From: an uncultured Legionellales bacterium
Lineage (GTDB): Bacteria > Pseudomonadota > Gammaproteobacteria > UBA1113
Reading direction: 5' to 3'
DNA: 6,221 bases
Assembly (NCBI GenBank): GCA_945956945.1
Contig: CAMFJO010000055.1
Location: 1 to 6,221, forward strand
Positions 1 through 6,060 of the stretch are shown here, piece by piece. Below the pieces are notes generated by a model. It ran no database searches, was not told where the DNA came from, and saw only the letters and a program-made list of their open reading frames with translations. Each line of letters opens with the position of its first letter. Position 1 is the first letter of the stretch. The translations under genes and the position numbers were made by a program.

Positions 1-1000
1 CTGGATATTGTTCAGGCAAACCAATTTGGATTAAACGTCTGTTGGCGATAAAGTGTAAATACTCTTCAAACATGCCAGCATTCATGCCCAAAATGCCGCG
101 TGGCATCGTGTCTATGGCATATTGGTATTCCAGAGCCACACCTTCCTTGATCATGTTGATGGCTTCTTGCTGCATGTCGGCTGTCCACAGATGAGGATTT
201 TCAATCTTGATCTGATTGATGACGTCGATACCAAAATTCAAATGCATGGATTCATCGCGTAAAATGTATTGAAATTGTTCTGAGGTACCGGTCATTTTAT
301 TGCGTCTACCCATGGAGAGTATTTGGGTGAAGCCGACATAAAAGAAAATGCCTTCAAAGACAACGTAAAAAGCAATTAAATCGCGTAATAAACGTTTATC
401 GTTTTCAGGCGTACCGGTCTGAAAAGTAGGATCGCCCAAACTCTGCGTGTATTTTAAAGCCCATACGGATTTACGCGCTACGCTGGGAATTTCTCGATAC
501 ATATTAAATACGGCCGCATCATCTAAACCCAAGCTTTCTATTACATATTGATAGGCATGGGTGTGCAAGGCTTCTTCAAAGGCTTGTCTTAGCAAATATT
601 GGCGACATTCTGGATTGGTGATGAGCCTATAAACAGCCAACACCAAATTATTAGCGACCAAGGAATCGGCAGTAGAGAAAAAGCCCAGGTTACGCAGAAT
701 AATCAAACGCTCATCCTCTGTTAACCCATCCTGGCTTTTCCACAGGGCCAGATCGGCCGCCATATTAATTTCTTGTGGCATCCAATGGTTGGCGCAGGCA
801 TCTAAGTATTTTTTCCATGCCCATTCATATTTAAAGGGAACCAATTGATTGAGATCGGCTCTGCAATTGATAATTTGCTTATCGTCCACTTGAATGCGCA
901 TTGCACCCATTTCAATTTGTTCTAAACCGGTAGAGCCGCCGTGATGTGGAGTCTTCATGATACCCATAGTCCCCTGTGTTTCTGTTCTCAATTCACTCAT
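1..1000 (-). CDS. nrdB: Ribonucleoside-diphosphate reductase small (beta, R2) subunit, 3' end missing
   Basis: This is the radical-generating subunit of class I ribonucleotide reductase, which with NrdA reduces ribonucleotides to deoxyribonucleotides in the cytoplasm. 333 codons are visible and the C-terminus, including the tail that docks to NrdA, lies beyond base 1. Aligning by eye to E. coli NrdB, all six di-iron ligands are present: D112, E143 and H146 (in AFEEALH), E216, E250 and H253 (in RDESMH). The radical tyrosine is Y150 (E. coli Y122). The overall sequence style (EEALHTHAY) is nearer to the Legionella/Chlamydia branch than to E. coli, but Chlamydia has Phe at the radical site. I chose the ATG at 1000 ([10 protein letters not shown]) because the purine run AGAGAGAG (1010-1017) is 9 bases upstream. 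An in-frame ATG at 1009 abuts that run and is less likely. The gap to nrdA is 28 bases without a terminator, so the two are co-transcribed. Confidence 0.96.
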   Translation of the reverse strand, partial: MSELRTETQGTMGIMKTPHHGGSTGLEQIEMGAMRIQVDDKQIINCRADLNQLVPFKYEWAWKKYLDACANHWMPQEINMAADLALWKSQDGLTEDERLIILRNLGFFSTADSLVANNLVLAVYRLITNPECRQYLLRQAFEEALHTHAYQYVIESLGLDDAAVFNMYREIPSVARKSVWALKYTQSLGDPTFQTGTPENDKRLLRDLIAFYVVFEGIFFYVGFTQILSMGRRNKMTGTSEQFQYILRDESMHLNFGIDVINQIKIENPHLWTADMQQEAINMIKEGVALEYQYAIDTMPRGILGMNAGMFEEYLHFIANRRLIQIGLPEQYP

Positions 1001-1028
1001 GTGTTTCATCTCTCTCTAAAGTATACAA

Positions 1029-3857
1029 CTATTGACAAGCTTCGCAATCAGGATCGTCTATGGAACACGCTTTAGGTTCGGTAGGCGTTTCTGATTTCAC
1101 GGCATTTAAGGCACCATCTGCAATGGTGGAACGTTCCGCATTGGTGGCTCCTAATGATCTTAAATAATACGTGGTTTTTAATCCCGATGTCCAGGCTAAT
1201 CGGTACAAATCATCCAGTTTTTTACCCGATGGAGCGGCCATGTACAGATTTAAAGATTGCGATTGATCCAACCATTTTTGTCGTCTAGCACCCGCCAGTA
1301 CTAAAGCAGTGGGATCGATTTCAAAAGCAGAGGCATAACGTTTTTTCAAATAATCTGGAATACGTGAAATTGCTTTTACACTGCCATTAAAGTACTTTAA
1401 ATCGGTGACCATGACATTATCCCATAAGCCTAAAGCTTTTAAGTCATTCACCAAGTAAGGGTTAATGACCGTAAACTCACCGGACAAATTGGATTTCACA
1501 TATAAATTTTGGTAAGTAGGTTCTATGGATTGACTGACACCGACAATGTTAGAAATCGTTGCAGTAGGTGCAATGGCCATGACATTGGAGTTGCGCATTC
1601 CTTGTATTTTTACTTTCTCACGTAAATTATGCCAATCTAAAGTGTAGCTGCGATCCATGGTCAAATATTCAGGGCCACGAGCCTTAGCCAATAATTCAAT
1701 AGAATCCAGCGGTAAAATACCTTGAGACCACAAGGATCCCGGGAAAGTTTCATAACTGCCGCGTTCTTTGGCTAAGTCACTAGAAGCATTGATAGCATAA
1801 AAGCTAATGAGTTCCATTGAACGATCTGCAAAACTGATAGCATCATTGCTTTCATAATCTAAGCCTAATTTATACAAGGCATCCTGAAAGCCCATTAAGC
1901 CCAAACCAATGGGTCTGTGACGCAAATTAGAGTATTCTGCTTGTGGTACGGGATAAAAATTAATATCAATGACGTTATCCAGCATACGCACGGCAGTGGT
2001 GATGGTTTTACGCAATTGTTCGGTATCTAATTTGCCATCGTGGATGTGGGCGGGTAAATTAATACTGCCGAGATTACACACGGCAATTTCATCTTTAGAG
2101 GTATTTAAGGTAATTTCAGTGCACAAATTAGAACTGTGTACGACGCCCACGTGTTGTTGTGGCGAGCGAATATTACAAGGATCTTTAAAGGTTACCCAGG
2201 GGTGGCCTGTTTCAAATAATAAGGAAAGCATTTTACGCCACAGGGTTTTGGCCGAGATGACTTCAAAGTTTTTGATTAAACCCTGTTGTGCTTTTTCTTC
2301 ATAAGCCAAATAGGCCTTTTCAAAAGCTTTGCCATATAAGTCATGCAGATCGGGTGTTTCATCCGGAGAAAATAAGGTAAAAGGTTGATCGTTAACGACG
2401 CGTTTCATGAAGAGATCGGGGATCCAGTTAGCGGTATTCATATCGTGTGTACGCCGACGTTCATCCCCTGTATTTTTACGCAATTCTAAAAATTCTTTAA
2501 TGTCTTTATGGAAGGTTTCCAGATAGGCACAACCGGCTCCCTTGCGTTTACCGCCTTGATTAACCGCTACCATGCTGTAATTTGCAACCACCATAAAAGG
2601 AACTACGCCTTGGGATTTACCATTGGTCCCCTTGATATAAGCACCCATGGCGCGTACCGGTGTCCAATCGTTGCCTAAGCCGCCCGCAAATTTGGACAAT
2701 AAGGCATTGTCCTTGATACCGCTGTAAATATCGTCTAAATCATCGCCAATCGTGGATAAATAACAACTGGAGAGTTGTGGACGTAAGGTTCCTGAGTTAA
2801 ATAGCGTCGGTGTCGAACTCATGTAATCGAATGAAGACAACAATAGGTAAAATTCAATAGCGCGTTCATTTTTTTGTGGTTCATTTAAGGCTAAACCCAT
2901 GGCAACGCGCATGAAGAAAGCTTGAGGTAACTCATAACGTACGCCATTAGCGTGCAAGAAATAGCGATCGTACAAGGTTTGTAGACCCAAATAGGTAAAT
3001 TGTTGATCGCGATTCGCTATCAATACTTGACTTAAACGTTCTAGATCGAATTCTTGTAACCGCGGATCCAAGCGCTCTAAAGCAACCCCACGCGCAATGA
3101 AGGTCTTAAAATAAGGCGCGTAGGCTTTGGCCATGTCTTCTGGCGATAAATGGGTTGCTAAACCCAAAAAGCCCAGCGCTTCATTTTGTAAATCGTCTAA
3201 CAGTAAGCGTGCAGTAACATAGGTATAATTGGGCTCTTGTTCTATCAGTGTACGTGCAGCCAATACCAGGGCATGATTGACTTCCGTTAAAGTGACGCCA
3301 TCAAATAAATTGCGTGAAACATCTTTTAGGATGGCGTTGGCATCGACATCTTTTAAGTCATGGCAAGCAGCCCTCACGCGGGCTTGTAAACGCCCCATAT
3401 CCAAGGGTACACGCAAGCCATCGTCCAGTGTCACGTGTAATAAGGGTTCATCCGGTGCTTTATTCTCACGGGCCTTACGATGTTCTTCTCGATACAACAC
3501 ATAAGCGCGCGCCACTTCGCGTTCGCCCGAGCGCATCAGGGCCAATTCTACCTGGTCTTGGATATCTTCAATATGAATAATGGGATTTTCAGTCAATCGG
3601 CGTTTAAAGCGGTCGTCTATTTCTTGTACCAATAGGGAGACTTTGGCATGGATGCTCTCAGAACTGGGGCTGTTAGGTCCGCTGGTGGCCAGAAAGGCTT
3701 TAGTCATGGCGATGGCAATTTTACTGAGGTCATAGGGAACCACCTTGCCATTACGGCGAATAACGCGTAATTGTCCAGGCTGTGGGCTAAATGTATTATT
3801 TTGCTTCATTTTCATCTCTTCATTGATAGCCTCTGGGGCTAAAGTTGCATCACTCAT
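1029..3857 (-). CDS. nrdA: Ribonucleoside-diphosphate reductase large (alpha, R1) subunit, two ATP-cones
   Basis: This is the catalytic and allosteric subunit of class I ribonucleotide reductase, 942 residues from the chosen start. A first ATP-cone covers about 29-125 (VIRRNGKVVPYD) and a second, more divergent one about 140-225 (LDDGLRVPLD). The catalytic ten-stranded barrel follows. By alignment to E. coli NrdA, the redox pair is C365 (QLSSCYLS) and C594 (IAVCNLGSIN), the thiyl-radical cysteine is C579 with N577 and E581 (NLCTE), and the radical-transfer tyrosines are Y897 and Y898 (TTYYLR). The C-terminal tail has C938 and C941 (CEAC) as the shuttle pair, plus C931. Two ATP-cones and a length of about 940-960 match Pseudomonas aeruginosa-type NrdA rather than the shorter E. 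coli protein (about 760). An upstream ATG at 3905 is in frame but has no Shine-Dalgarno and falls inside the putative NrdR operator, so the ATG at 3857 is preferred. It is first in the operon with nrdB. Confidence 0.97.
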   Translation of the reverse strand: MSDATLAPEAINEEMKMKQNNTFSPQPGQLRVIRRNGKVVPYDLSKIAIAMTKAFLATSGPNSPSSESIHAKVSLLVQEIDDRFKRRLTENPIIHIEDIQDQVELALMRSGEREVARAYVLYREEHRKARENKAPDEPLLHVTLDDGLRVPLDMGRLQARVRAACHDLKDVDANAILKDVSRNLFDGVTLTEVNHALVLAARTLIEQEPNYTYVTARLLLDDLQNEALGFLGLATHLSPEDMAKAYAPYFKTFIARGVALERLDPRLQEFDLERLSQVLIANRDQQFTYLGLQTLYDRYFLHANGVRYELPQAFFMRVAMGLALNEPQKNERAIEFYLLLSSFDYMSSTPTLFNSGTLRPQLSSCYLSTIGDDLDDIYSGIKDNALLSKFAGGLGNDWTPVRAMGAYIKGTNGKSQGVVPFMVVANYSMVAVNQGGKRKGAGCAYLETFHKDIKEFLELRKNTGDERRRTHDMNTANWIPDLFMKRVVNDQPFTLFSPDETPDLHDLYGKAFEKAYLAYEEKAQQGLIKNFEVISAKTLWRKMLSLLFETGHPWVTFKDPCNIRSPQQHVGVVHSSNLCTEITLNTSKDEIAVCNLGSINLPAHIHDGKLDTEQLRKTITTAVRMLDNVIDINFYPVPQAEYSNLRHRPIGLGLMGFQDALYKLGLDYESNDAISFADRSMELISFYAINASSDLAKERGSYETFPGSLWSQGILPLDSIELLAKARGPEYLTMDRSYTLDWHNLREKVKIQGMRNSNVMAIAPTATISNIVGVSQSIEPTYQNLYVKSNLSGEFTVINPYLVNDLKALGLWDNVMVTDLKYFNGSVKAISRIPDYLKKRYASAFEIDPTALVLAGARRQKWLDQSQSLNLYMAAPSGKKLDDLYRLAWTSGLKTTYYLRSLGATNAERSTIADGALNAVKSETPTEPKACSIDDPDCEACQ

Positions 3858-3863
3858 TCTCAT

Positions 3864-3867
3864 CTCC
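3864..3867 (-). promoter_or_regulatory. Shine-Dalgarno of nrdA, decides the start
   Basis: GGAG on the minus strand lies 6 bases upstream of the ATG at 3857 (GGAGATGAGAATGAGT). None of the in-frame ATGs further upstream (3863, 3869, 3890, 3905) has a comparable site at proper spacing. This sets the NrdA N-terminus at MSDATLAPEA. Confidence 0.8.
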
Positions 3868-3901
3868 ATTAATATATGACAGTACGACATGCGCACAAAA
3901 A

Positions 3902-3917
3902 ACACTATATGTAGTTA
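3902..3917 (-). promoter_or_regulatory. NrdR box, promoter-proximal
   Basis: The plus-strand 16-mer ACACTATATGTAGTTA matches 13 of 16 positions of the remembered NrdR consensus acaCwAtATaTwGtgt, including every strongly conserved base of the core. NrdR is an ATP-cone repressor that binds paired sites in front of ribonucleotide reductase operons when dATP is high. The site lies 45 bases upstream of the nrdA start codon and overlaps a candidate -10 hexamer, as expected for an operator. Confidence 0.8.
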
Positions 3918-3932
3918 TTTCAAGCTTCATAA
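3904..3932 (-). promoter_or_regulatory. Candidate sigma70 promoter of nrdAB
   Basis: On the minus strand a -10 TATAGT (3904-3909, 5 of 6 matches) is preceded after 17 bases by TTATGA (3927-3932, 3 of 6), a poor -35. The -10 lies within the proximal NrdR box, so repressor binding would block it directly. Predicted transcription would start near 3897, giving a leader of about 40 bases. A second combination, TTGCAT at 3960-3965 and TATCTT at 3937-3942 with 17 bases between, overlaps the distal NrdR box and cannot be excluded. Confidence 0.4.
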
Positions 3933-3948
3933 GTACAAGATAAAGGGT
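3933..3948 (-). promoter_or_regulatory. NrdR box, promoter-distal, weaker
   Basis: The plus-strand 16-mer GTACAAGATAAAGGGT matches 11 of 16 positions of the NrdR consensus, keeping the outer C and G and the central AT. It starts exactly 31 bases from the other box (linker of 15 bases), the phased three-turn spacing typical of NrdR operators. The match alone would be weak; the spacing makes it credible. Confidence 0.62.
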
Positions 3949-3975
3949 TTTTGGAGGGAATGCAAGCGTATATCT

Positions 3976-3984
3976 TGGGTATAA
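3976..3984 (-). promoter_or_regulatory. Second DnaA-box-like 9-mer in tandem
   Basis: The minus strand reads TTATACCCA, one mismatch from the relaxed consensus TTATNCACA. It is in the same orientation as the perfect box and begins 11 bases downstream of it, with 2 bases between them, placing both on about the same face of the helix. It would be a low-affinity site filled cooperatively by DnaA. Confidence 0.45.
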
Positions 3985-3986
3985 CC

Positions 3987-3995
3987 TGTGGATAA
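3987..3995 (-). promoter_or_regulatory. DnaA box, perfect consensus
   Basis: The minus strand reads TTATCCACA, the exact high-affinity DnaA binding 9-mer. It lies about 80 bases upstream of the candidate nrdAB -10. In E. coli the nrdAB promoter is also bound by DnaA at upstream boxes, linking dNTP synthesis to replication initiation, so a regulatory role here is plausible. A single 9-mer can occur by chance, but the position and the neighbouring second box argue against that. Confidence 0.65.
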
Positions 3996-4067
3996 GTGGG
4001 AAATTGAAGAAAAGAAGCGATTATTTATTAAAGGACTGGTAACAGGGGGATTTTGTTCAAAATAAAA

Positions 4068-5477
4068 TCAACGATTCTCCCGCAGCTTCTTGATATCGAC
4101 ACCGCAAAGATCTAACAAGTGGTGTAAGGCTTTACCACGTTCATCACCCAGGCCGTCTATATAAGTCTCAATGTAGGCGGTTAAAACATAACGGTATTCG
4201 GGGTGCAATAAAAGCGGCAGTATTTTTTCAGCGCGCTCAATAGCCAATTTTTCACCGGTTAGGCAAGTTTGAAAGAGTATATCGGCAAGCAATGTTATAA
4301 TGGAAACTCGACGAGGGGGATTAGCATGCTTAAAACGGGCAATGCATTCTTCTAGCGCGCGGTCTTGGTCCCATAGCCGCCAAAATTCAAATATTTCTAA
4401 CCTGTTTGCGGCTGCTGTGTCTAAGTCAATATTGTCTTGCACATGCGATAGTAGCCATAAATAAGCCGGCATACTGGCTTCTATATTCGCCCAAGAGCAA
4501 TTGCCAATGACTTGCCCCTGAATAGGCAGTTGTGCAATGGGGGTTAAACCCAGATAAATTTCCAGTTCCTCTTCTACAAAATGACGGTTTAAAGGCGTAT
4601 ACAAGAGGTGTTTTAAGAAATCTTCATTAACACGTTCAGGGTATTCTATACTGTAGAGTACAATACTACCATGGCGTTTGCGTGCTTCGCCTCTATCACA
4701 TTTGATCCAATAGTCTTTATAATAAATAAAAGAGATAGCATGCCCTTCATAACCAATAGGTAACAATAAGGGTTTAAATTGCAGCAGTTTACGAAGCGTG
4801 TTCCGCACCGTATTGATATCAAACAGGTAATGTTGATAACGCGCCAATTGGGCTGCTGTGCGCAATGCCATAGAATAATGCTTTAATAAATCAAATTGTT
4901 GTCTATAGCGTTTGGCGCCAAAATTATAAATAAACCGTTCCATTGAATCGCGCACCAAGCCCATGGTGAATTCCAGAAAAAATCCTTCGTATTCTAATTC
5001 TACAAAGCGATCTTCAGGTGAGTAAATGTCCACCGAGCCTTGCAATTCAAAGCGATGGCCGAGTAATTTGGCGTGAATAAAATCCTGCGCAAAACTAAGG
5101 CTTGCACCATATTGAAATAAGAGTTCTTTGATGGGCTGTTGTTGTCTCAAGGTAGGCATGACTAAGACCGATAATCCGCCTATAGCGTAGGCGTTTGGGT
5201 CGGCACCATGCTCTAATAAGGCCCGCGCAAAGGGAATATTGTTGTTATCCACGACCCAATGGAGGGCAGTACGGCCGGTTAAGTCTTTGCCTTTGACATC
5301 AGCCCCTGCTTCTAATAAAGCGGTTCCTATCTCTATTTTATTGGCAATAGCGCTTTCAATAAGAGGGGTATAGCCAAATTCATCATAGTCATTCAAAAGA
5401 GAAGGTTCTTCCGCCAAATAGGCGATCACCGCGTCTTTATCATCATAAATGATGGTTTGTGCTAGTGTTTTCTTCAT
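4068..5477 (-). CDS. Ankyrin-repeat protein with cysteine-protease-like C-terminal region, AnkH/LegA3-like candidate effector
   Basis: A 469-residue soluble protein with no signal peptide or membrane segment. Four ankyrin-like units fill the N-terminus: a divergent one at about 1-34, two good ones at about 35-67 (GYTPLIESA) and 68-100 (GRTALHWVV, LLEHGADPN), and a fourth at about 101-134. The C-terminal part holds a motif with H246 (YEGHAISF), D261 (KCDRGE) and Q320 or Q322 followed by C327 (QVIGNCSWAN). The order His-Asp-Gln-Cys is that of clan CE cysteine proteases (adenain, Ulp1, YopJ-like). Residues after 350 are helical and of unknown role. Length and architecture recall AnkH/LegA3 of Legionella, a Dot/Icm effector with ankyrin repeats and a cysteine-protease-like domain; this is recognition by eye, not a search result. 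Protease activity is inferred. The ATG at 5477 has no Shine-Dalgarno and follows a terminator hairpin by six bases, yet it is the only start that keeps the first ankyrin unit. No terminator is evident after its stop. Confidence 0.85.
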   Translation of the reverse strand: MKKTLAQTIIYDDKDAVIAYLAEEPSLLNDYDEFGYTPLIESAIANKIEIGTALLEAGADVKGKDLTGRTALHWVVDNNNIPFARALLEHGADPNAYAIGGLSVLVMPTLRQQQPIKELLFQYGASLSFAQDFIHAKLLGHRFELQGSVDIYSPEDRFVELEYEGFFLEFTMGLVRDSMERFIYNFGAKRYRQQFDLLKHYSMALRTAAQLARYQHYLFDINTVRNTLRKLLQFKPLLLPIGYEGHAISFIYYKDYWIKCDRGEARKRHGSIVLYSIEYPERVNEDFLKHLLYTPLNRHFVEEELEIYLGLTPIAQLPIQGQVIGNCSWANIEASMPAYLWLLSHVQDNIDLDTAAANRLEIFEFWRLWDQDRALEECIARFKHANPPRRVSIITLLADILFQTCLTGEKLAIERAEKILPLLLHPEYRYVLTAYIETYIDGLGDERGKALHHLLDLCGVDIKKLRENR

Positions 5478-5483
5478 GAGCTT

Positions 5484-5512
5484 AAAAAGCCCAGATCAAC
5501 TCTGGGCTTTTT
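5484..5512 (-). terminator. Rho-independent terminator of rpsT
   Basis: A perfect 12-bp inverted repeat (AAAAAGCCCAGA / TCTGGGCTTTTT) with a 5-base loop. On the minus strand it forms a GC-rich stem followed by a T-tract, 63 bases after the rpsT stop. The A and T tracts are symmetrical, so it could also stop plus-strand transcription. The T-tract ends only 6 bases before the start codon of the ankyrin gene. Confidence 0.92.
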
Positions 5513-5518
5513 CACACG

Positions 5519-5546
5519 TTTAGATTGGAAGGGGTCGTTATGCCAA
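5519..5546 (-). promoter_or_regulatory. Candidate promoter of the ankyrin gene
   Basis: On the minus strand, TTGGCA (5541-5546, 5 of 6 matches) and TCTAAA (5519-5524, 4 of 6) are separated by 16 bases. If used, transcription would begin near 5512, at the foot of the terminator hairpin, placing the hairpin in the leader of the ankyrin mRNA. It is the best pair I can find between rpsT and the ankyrin gene, but it is not strong. Confidence 0.3.
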
Positions 5547-5575
5547 ATCACCATGGTCAATTGGCCCTATCTAGC

Positions 5576-5845
5576 TTAAGCTTGTGCTAAGTCTTTGATT
5601 TTTTGGTTTAAACGACTTTTGTGACGTGCAGCTTTATTCTTGTGGATGATCCCTTTATTCACCATACCATCAATAACGGGTAGGGCTTCTTTATAGGCTG
5701 CATTGGCAGCGGATTGGTCGCGTCCAGCAATGGCAACCAGTACTTTCTTAATATAAGTACGGAATTTAGAGCGTAAACTGGTGTTGTGTAATCTGCGTTT
5801 TTCATTTTGTACCGCGCGTTTTTTCGCGGATTTAATATTAGCCAA
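5576..5845 (-). CDS. rpsT: 30S ribosomal protein S20
   Basis: S20 is a primary 16S rRNA-binding protein of the small ribosomal subunit. The product is 89 residues (E. coli 87) and starts (M)[10 protein letters not shown], followed by the basic helical pattern of the family ([21 protein letters not shown]). The start is TTG at 5845, with AGGAGG five bases upstream. A longer in-frame reading from an ATG at 5932 is rejected because the promoter for this gene lies inside that extension and the extra residues do not resemble S20. E. coli rpsT also starts with UUG, which is part of its translational autoregulation. The gene is monocistronic in appearance, with its own promoter and terminator, and is divergent from the methyltransferase gene. 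Confidence 0.97.
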   Translation of the reverse strand: MANIKSAKKRAVQNEKRRLHNTSLRSKFRTYIKKVLVAIAGRDQSAANAAYKEALPVIDGMVNKGIIHKNKAARHKSRLNQKIKDLAQA

Positions 5846-5850
5846 GGGTT

Positions 5851-5856
5851 CCTCCT
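5851..5856 (-). promoter_or_regulatory. Shine-Dalgarno of rpsT, decides the TTG start
   Basis: A perfect AGGAGG lies 5 bases before the TTG at 5845. It supports a non-ATG start giving the S20 N-terminus ANIKSAKK. Confidence 0.92.
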
Positions 5857-5887
5857 GCGGATAATTGCTAAAATTTAATAAGTTTAT

Positions 5888-5916
5888 ATTATCCCTAATC
5901 ACACAAGGGCTGTCAA
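5888..5916 (-). promoter_or_regulatory. Sigma70 promoter of rpsT
   Basis: On the minus strand, a perfect -35 TTGACA (5911-5916) and -10 GATAAT (5888-5893, 5 of 6) are separated by the optimal 17 bases. Transcription should begin near 5881, giving a leader of roughly 36 bases. Strong promoters of this kind are usual for ribosomal protein genes. Confidence 0.9.
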
Positions 5917-6030
5917 GCAGCACTGTGGCCACTCATCTCTTCTGTTCAATTAATGCACATATTTAGGGCTATCATAAAATCACACGATAGTTTACACTCA
6001 TTTCGCTTTTCGGGGTTATTAGGGGTAATT

Positions 6031-6050
6031 TAGGCTATTTTAGGCTATTT
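6031..6050 (+). repeat. Two tandem copies of a 10-bp unit
   Basis: TAGGCTATTT occurs twice in a row, ending directly at the GGAGG Shine-Dalgarno of the plus-strand gene. A related TAGGGGTAATT precedes it. It may be chance slippage or may affect the mRNA leader. I see no convincing promoter for the plus-strand gene between 5917 and 6030; TATCAT near 5970 lacks a good -35. Confidence 0.7.
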
Positions 6051-6060
6051 GGAGGCATAC

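Noticed and set aside
1969..2304. Plus-strand open reading frame of 111 codons inside nrdA
   Set aside because: Antisense to a clear, conserved gene, with no recognisable protein features; a shadow of nrdA.
3277..3580. Two overlapping plus-strand open reading frames inside the nrdA 5' part
   Set aside because: They overlap each other in different frames and are antisense to the ATP-cone region; their residues look like random translation.
3858..3905. N-terminal extension of nrdA starting at the ATG at 3905
   Set aside because: No Shine-Dalgarno, overlap with the putative NrdR operator, and a well-placed GGAG before the ATG at 3857.
4020..4067. Possible terminator after the ankyrin gene
   Set aside because: Only a short AT-only inverted repeat (GATTTT / AAAATC) is present, with no GC-rich stem and no adjoining T-tract, so a Rho-independent terminator is not supported.
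5846..5932. N-terminal extension of rpsT starting at the ATG at 5932
   Set aside because: The strong promoter (5888-5916) lies inside it, the extra 29 residues do not match S20, and a perfect Shine-Dalgarno points to the TTG at 5845.
5965..5990. Inverted repeat CTATC / GATAG in the rpsT-methyltransferase gap as an operator
   Set aside because: Only 5-bp arms with a 12-base spacer; expected by chance in AT-rich DNA and matches no motif I know.
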